From contig NW_006921540.1 in NCBI RefSeq assembly GCF_000340215.1, positions 242,377 through 306,376 on the forward strand: a stretch of DNA of 64,000 nt, in the 5' to 3' direction. The DNA comes from Pseudocercospora fijiensis CIRAD86 (taxonomy: Eukaryota > Ascomycota > Dothideomycetes > Mycosphaerellales > Mycosphaerellaceae). Positions 58,430-64,000 of this stretch are shown piece after piece. The notes beneath the pieces were generated by a model that made no database searches, was not told the DNA's origin, and saw nothing but the letters and a program-made list of their open reading frames with translations. How positions within the stretch are numbered: the first letter of the stretch is position 1; every line of letters starts with the position of its first letter. A program made the position numbers and the translations under genes.

Positions 58430-61400
58430 ATAAAAAAGGTCGGCACTGTCTATAGTATCCTAAAACAAAGGTCCTTAGTAGGCCGCACCGTAGGAAGGTT
58501 TAAGGCAAAAGAGCGTAATAGCGTCGCATAAAGGCTAAGCCTAAATAGTATACTAGAACGGTAATGCTAGGTACAGAATCGTATCTCTCTAGTAATAACT
58601 GCGTCGGTTTTATACTTGCTTATTACGACGGTTACGAAGGGCGTCGCGTAAGCTAGTCGGTATAGTCTAAACCGCCTTTAGCTACGGCTAAGGCGCGACG
58701 GTCTTTATAGTCTTATTATCGGATAGCGAGGTATTAACTGCGTCCGCTATAGTAGTAGCGCGGTCTAACTAATCGATAGGGATATTAGGGAAGTCGGTAC
58801 CTAGTAATAGCAGCGTATCGGCGTCGCGTATAGCACCGTATAGCTTAAAGTAGTCGGCTATCTATATATTAAGCTTCGCGATCTCATTCTTAGTAGTATT
58901 GCCTTATACGCCGCCGAGTAGCTTAAAAGCGTCCTCGTAGATTAGGTATAGTATAGGGATTGCCTATTACGGCGCGACGCGTAAGAAATTGTAGTAAAAA
59001 TAGGTTAGCGATAGCGTAAGCGACTCCTTTAAGACCGTAGCGGAAAGACGACACTACTAGGCTATCTAGCGCTTAGTTGCTTCGCAGATCTATGCCTTAG
59101 CTAGTATCTATTATAGCTAGTATACCTCGGTTGCTACTAACTCGGACTAGCGCATATAGTAGAGAGCTTATAAGTTAAGCGTACGTACACTAATTGCCGT
59201 CGTATTGTATTAGTATTGTCTATAGGCGCCTATAGTGTTTTCCTATAGAGCGGGCAAAGGTAGTAAGCGTATCGGAAGCGCTAGGAGCTTGTACTATAGC
59301 TACGTAACCGTATTGTTAGGCGGTAGTAGCTAAGCCGTAGCTAGAGCCTTCGTAGGCGTAGAGAATAGGTTAGACGGTAGCGGTATCTTTAACGATAGGC
59401 GAGGCGCTAAGAACGGGCTAGCGGTTAGCTTCTAGCGAGTATTTAACTTAGTCGATAGTAATACGCGCGAGGAGTTTAGCTAGATCGCCTTAGTTAGCAG
59501 GGCAACGGCCGGAGGTTGCGGCTTAGCCCGAGTCGCGAGCTTAGGAGGGAAGATTTTACTAAAGAGGTACGCGTTAGTAAGGTCGGTCTCGTCTAGCGAG
59601 TAGTCGGGTAACGGCACTAGGAATGCGCCTATAGGATCCTAAGTATAGTCGATATTATACTACTAGTAATTCTTATTCGTTACTATCTTATCGTACTTAA
59701 AAATAGTATTACCCTATATAATACGCTCTTAGACGCCTAAAGGATCGAAGACTAGATCGGTAGAGACCGTCTTCGGCAAATTATAGAACTATAGCGTTAG
59801 CGCGGGCTCTAATCTATTAGGGATAGCGCCGTCCTTAAGCGTCTAGATATAGGCGATAAAGGTAGATAAGGCGTATACCGGATCGATCTAAGTTAGCTAG
59901 TAGACTAGGCTAAAGTCTACCGGGCATTAACGGTTAAGGAGCAGCAGAGGTATATCTTTGCTCTTGTTAGCGGTATAGGTACCGTTCTAGTAGCGACCGC
60001 TACCTATAAGCTAAGCGTACTATTCCGTACGCGACGCATTAGTAGCCTTCGTGTCCGCAAGCGCCTTATTAGTATAGAGGGCGGATGTGTAGCCCTTACC
60101 GCGAAGCGTATAGGCGTTACGGACCGTAATATACCGCTAGGTATAAGCGACGACGTCCTAGGTAATAGCTAGGCGACCTAGGTTGCGACGGTATAGATAG
60201 AGCAGACTACTAGAATTAAGGGACGACTCGTACTACTTATAGAGCTATATAGCCGACTAGGTACTAAGTTCTATACCGATTAGTAGTAGCTAAACTGTAT
60301 AGTCCTTAAGCTAGGAGTCTAGTAGAGGTAGGCGCACTATCGAGAGTCGTCTAGTAGCTACTATCTATAAGAATTAGACTTCGCCGTAGGTAGTTAGGTC
60401 GATCTTATAATACTTCGTCGCTCCGATGTGTTCGCTAATAGGTCGCTTACCTATCTTTAGGTATTCCTTACCGTAGTTACGGTAGGATACGTCCTTACTA
60501 TTCTCGCTACGCTTATATAGAACTAGGTAACTACCTACTATAATACTATCGCGATGTTCTTTTAGGACGAAGCGGTAGAACTACTCTTATACGAGGTCGA
60601 CTATTTATAGGAAGTATAAGATAGCGCGTACTATAAGACCGACGGCTCTATTACGGATTAGAGACAGTACTAGCTAGAATCGTAGGTCGCCGGTATAGGT
60701 GCTTAAGCTAAGGAAGTTCTCGCGTAAGCGGGTAATGTTTACTAGGAGTTAGTACTACAACTTCGCGTAGTAGAAAGTAATAGTTAGTAGAAAATTCGTA
60801 TCGAGGTTAGCTAGGTTAGGAAGCTCCTTTAATTCGCCCGCTATTATAAGCGCTACGTACTCGCTAAAGCGAATCGCGTAAATCTCCTACTACGTATCGT
60901 AACCGTCCGAGTAGAGGTCGGTCCTAAAGATAGAGTATTTATAGGCGAGATCGTCGTTTACGATTTAGAAGGAGTATAGTTACGTAAAGAGTAGGTTTTC
61001 AAAATCGGTAACTAGCTTGCCTATATACTAATACAATTCGCGTAGAATCTAGAAGCGCCGATCGCTAGCTATAAGGTATAGATAATATAGGTAATGCTAA
61101 AGCCTTACTAAATAGTGTTCGACTATTCGCTTATATAGGCATAGGCGAAAAAGATTAGGTAGCCGACCGTTAGCGTCCTTAGCGTACGCGTTGCGTACGA
61201 GCTTCGCGGCCTAGATAAAGCGTACGTCTCTATTCTTATTACGCTCTATAGGATTGGCGGCGATTAGCGTATCGACTTTCTTATTATAGTCCTCGTACTC
61301 TACGTACTACCGGATTGTAGCTTACTCGGGCGTCTCGTTAGCGCGAAGGAGACGCTTATTAATTAAAGTCTAGCGCGCGCGCTAGCCTCGAAGCCGCTAC

Positions 61401-63100
61401 CGCTCGAACTTAAGTTCTTTAGAGGATAGGACCGGAGGTTCCTTAAAAACTAACTCGATCGGAGTAGCTAGGAGCTTAGGAGGAGCTAGTGCGGGCGCTT
61501 ATAGCGAGCTGTTACTCGGCGCCTACGTTAGGGAAGCGAGTACCTATAGTAGCGGTAAATTAGGAAGTATACGCGCTAGCGGAGATAGTAATTCTAGTAA
61601 AGCCGGTCGATTTACGGGTATTATTAATAGTAGTACCGATTCTAAAGCCGAAGGCGCGTTAAAAGGCTACGCGCTAATAGGATTAATCGGGCCGCTTTCT
61701 ATACCGTTAACCGGGCTACTAGACGCGTAGGTAGCGGCGTCTCGGTAAAGGGCAAAGAAGCCCGGTACGATGTCCTATAGCTTCTCGGCCTCTAGAATCT
61801 CGACCTATAACGCTTTGCCCTTCTAAACAAACTCCTATTTACCTAAATAGTGCGGCGGAGGGTCGTCCTTATCGATAAAGTAGTCGGCTATAGCCTTATA
61901 GAGCGCCCGGCCTATCTATCGGCCCTCGCCTAGTAACGCCTTCGCTAGCTCTATTAACTATTTCTTCCTCGTAGTAAGCGCCGTAACCGCCTATATAAAC
62001 GACTTCCTATCGAAAACGTAATCTAGATTAACCGCCGCGATAACCGCTAGTACGCAATATTTTAGAAAGGAGAACTGTCTAATATTAGAGAGCGGATAGT
62101 CTAGATTTAGAAGCACTATCGATAGGCTAGCAATAGTCTAACGCTATATAGTACTAAACTCGCTATCTAGCGTCCTCTACGATTGCGGGCGAGCTATTAC
62201 CTTAAGTAATTCTAAATCGGATTCGTCTGTATTATTAGCCGGGGGCAACGGTACTAAGCTCGCTATTAGTGTATCGTTAATGCGACTATAGCCTAAGAAC
62301 AACGGGGCGTATCGCTATAATAGTTGTCGACCGGAGTCCGTTAATACGTAGTATAGTTCTATATCTAATCCGTCCTTAGTAAATATTAGGAAAGGCCGTA
62401 TATATCTATTCTTAGTAGCGTAGCTTAATACCGCCTAAACCTCGCTAGTGCTTAAACTGCCGTTAGTAGAAATAAGCGATAGCGCCTTACGAAAGGTCTA
62501 TCGAAGATTACCTTCTACTATAGCGAGGATCGCAAAGCCCTCTAGCGTCTACGCTAGGTTAGTACTATATTCCTTTAGACGCGTTTATTACGGGTTAAGC
62601 GTAGCGTTATCTATCTCTCTACGATGCTCGCCGATCTAATCCGCTATTGCGTCTTCTCTACCTACCGAATCCTTTTCCGGGCTCTCTAAATTCTCTAGCT
62701 TAGGCGTAGCCGTACGTTCCTCGACTGTAGTATTAAGCGTTATATCCTTCTCGTTCGTTATATCCTTAGGCTCTAGCGCGGCTATAGCCTATACGATTCT
62801 CGACCGTTTCGTCTAATACTATATCCTCTTTATCTATTATATTATCTGCCTCCGGCGCGGCTATACGACTTTCGACCGTAGTATCTAATACTATAACCTC
62901 CTTATCCGTTATATTATCTAGCTTAGGCGCGGCCGTATACCTCTCGACCGTAGTGTCTAATACTATATCCTTATTGCTTGCCCTACTCTCTAGCTTAGGC
63001 GTAGGCGTTAAGCCGGTAACAAATAAGGACTGTCCGGCCGATCCTAGACTGTCTAATAGTAGCGGTTCCTTGCGAGGAGCGTTAACCTTACTATTCCCTA
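58430..63100 (-). pseudogene. Giant 3' ORF of element B (>1,400 codons), unknown function
   Basis: One minus-strand phase (first base = 1 mod 3) is readable from about 62.79 kb to the polypurine tract at 58.43 kb. Stops in the parts read were TAG/TAA only. Motifs include IVGSYLVLYKRSENSKDVSY, NAYTLRGKGYTSALYTNKAL, LIGSG and KIFPPKLATRAKPQPPAV. Upstream, after a phase shift, three to four ~30-residue repeats (VLDTTVESRIAAPEADNI type) lie at about 62.7-63.0 kb. No RT or other known domain. Position and size parallel the giant frame of element A. A shared LLIG...LIGSG order hints at distant relation but is weak. Confidence 0.7.
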
Positions 63101-64000
63101 TCGCGGTATCCTAGGGTTCTCGATCCTCGCTTTTACGATATTCCTTAGCTATTGCTTCTTAGAGGAGGTCGAACGTATCGGCCTTATAGTATAAGCGAGA
63201 TAGGTACTATAAATCCGCCTTAAATAATGTAACGTTTAGGCGCTTATATCGCGATCGGTACTATAGAAATTTTTTCTAAAAAGCTACTAGTTTACGTTCC
63301 TCGCGATAGACGCGATTATCGCGCTCGAGGGCCGTTCCTATTCGTCGTCGGTAATTAATAGAAAGCTCTCTTATCGTCCGGAAAGATCGATACTAAATAA
63401 GGAATAGCCCGCGTCTACGTATAACGGTTGCCTAAGTAACGTAGTTACGATAACGATATAAGGGTACGCCTAGGCGGATTACGACTCCGAAGGAGGAGTC
63501 GCGCCGTAGAGTCGTTTTTATTTGCGACGAACTGCGAGGGATTGTCTAGCTTCGCCTTTATCGGCGGAGCTAGCAACCTCTAAAAAAGGCTAGCGAGCTC
63601 TCGTCCGCTTTACTACCCTATAGAGAGTACGGAATAGCGGTACCTCCTCTAGAGGATATATATTATCGTAGATTTTACGCAGATCGTCCGCGCCTATTAA
63701 GTTATCGATATTATACTATATATTATAGGCGCTCCTATACCCTTTCTACTTTACTAGGTATTAGAGAACGGGCTAGCCTCTTCGGACGACAGTCCGTTAC
63801 CCGAGAAAGCGCTCGATTTTGTAAGAGTCGCCCTCGTCGCTAGAACCTAAACTGTCCTTAGCTACGACGGGCGGGGGCTCGTAATTAACAGTTCTCTTAA
63901 AAGGATCTAGGTCTTTAGGAGCTTTTTCTAACTACGAAACCGATATTACCGGATAGATACACATTAATAGTAGCAACTCGAGATAGTAGGCTAGTCGTCC

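Larger units (their letters stand above)
58339..64000 (-). mobile_element. Element B: LTR retrotransposon (partial), inserted in element C
   Basis: The 3' end lies inside the reverse transcriptase of element C. On the minus strand a polypurine tract AGAGGGGGAGGC is followed by TGTTACGATATAATAC, the start of a short LTR that ends within about 80 bp, where RT sequence resumes. Upstream is a giant frame reaching to about 62.8 kb and beyond. LTR start (TGTTACG), short LTR and 3' giant frame resemble element A, so B is probably a relative. Its gag-pol would be beyond the window. Confidence 0.7.

Noticed and set aside
28261..64000. Host genes hidden in the RIP region
   Set aside because: Every readable frame of length belongs to a retroelement or transposon or lacks recognisable host domains; no intact frame above about 100 codons was found.

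Overview
The window looks like a chromosome segment of a filamentous ascomycete (Pezizomycotina; Dothideomycetes is a guess). The reasons are intron-rich single genes with GTRNGT donors and short 46-115 nt introns, the gene families present (a TRPY/Yvc1 channel, UstYa/DUF3328 proteins, PI31, GH92), and a strong repeat-induced point mutation (RIP) signature. In the repeats CpA/TpG has largely become TpA while CpG survives. Former CAG/CAA/TGG codons therefore read TAG/TAA, TGA stops are almost absent, and ATG is mostly lost.

Layout. 1-2,556: a Yvc1-like cation channel on the minus strand, running off the left edge. 3.2-4.8 kb: a RIP-degraded repeat. 6.2-16.9 kb: a candidate ribosomal-peptide (dikaritin/ustiloxin-type) locus. 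It has three UstYa-family genes (6,179-7,215 minus; 12,774-13,857 plus; 15,830-16,855 plus) around a secreted repeat precursor (14,347-15,098 minus) in which every repeat is its own exon. A 4.1-kb transposon with an integrase-type transposase (8,079-12,160) sits between the first UstYa gene and the rest. 17.1-20.7 kb: a MULE-like transposon relic whose right end abuts a PI31 gene (20,915-22,033 plus). 22.5-24.0 kb: a two-exon multi-pass membrane protein (DUF3112-like). 25.1-27.7 kb: a five-exon GH92 alpha-mannosidase.

From 28.26 kb to the right edge the window is nested, RIP-mutated transposons with no intact host gene. Element A (29,018-42,803) is a 13.8-kb Ty3/Gypsy element with LTRs of only about 113 bp. 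It has one gag-pol frame and a second frame of about 1,700 codons running right up to the polypurine tract. Element C is a second Gypsy copy. Its pol is interrupted twice: a 9.9-kb hAT element D (45,471-55,392, perfect 8-bp target duplication) lies just before the chromodomain, and element B (58.34 kb to beyond 64 kb) lies inside the reverse transcriptase. B also ends in a giant frame abutting its polypurine tract. D carries a hAT transposase and other frames, and its predicted introns contain clustered GCCGGC motifs.

The genes most likely to work together are the precursor and the three UstYa proteins: secretion, Kex2-type cleavage of the repeats, and UstYa-mediated oxidative tailoring of aromatic core peptides. 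This is inferred from families and layout. Exon boundaries come from reading splice signals and checking phase by hand; no search or expression data were used.
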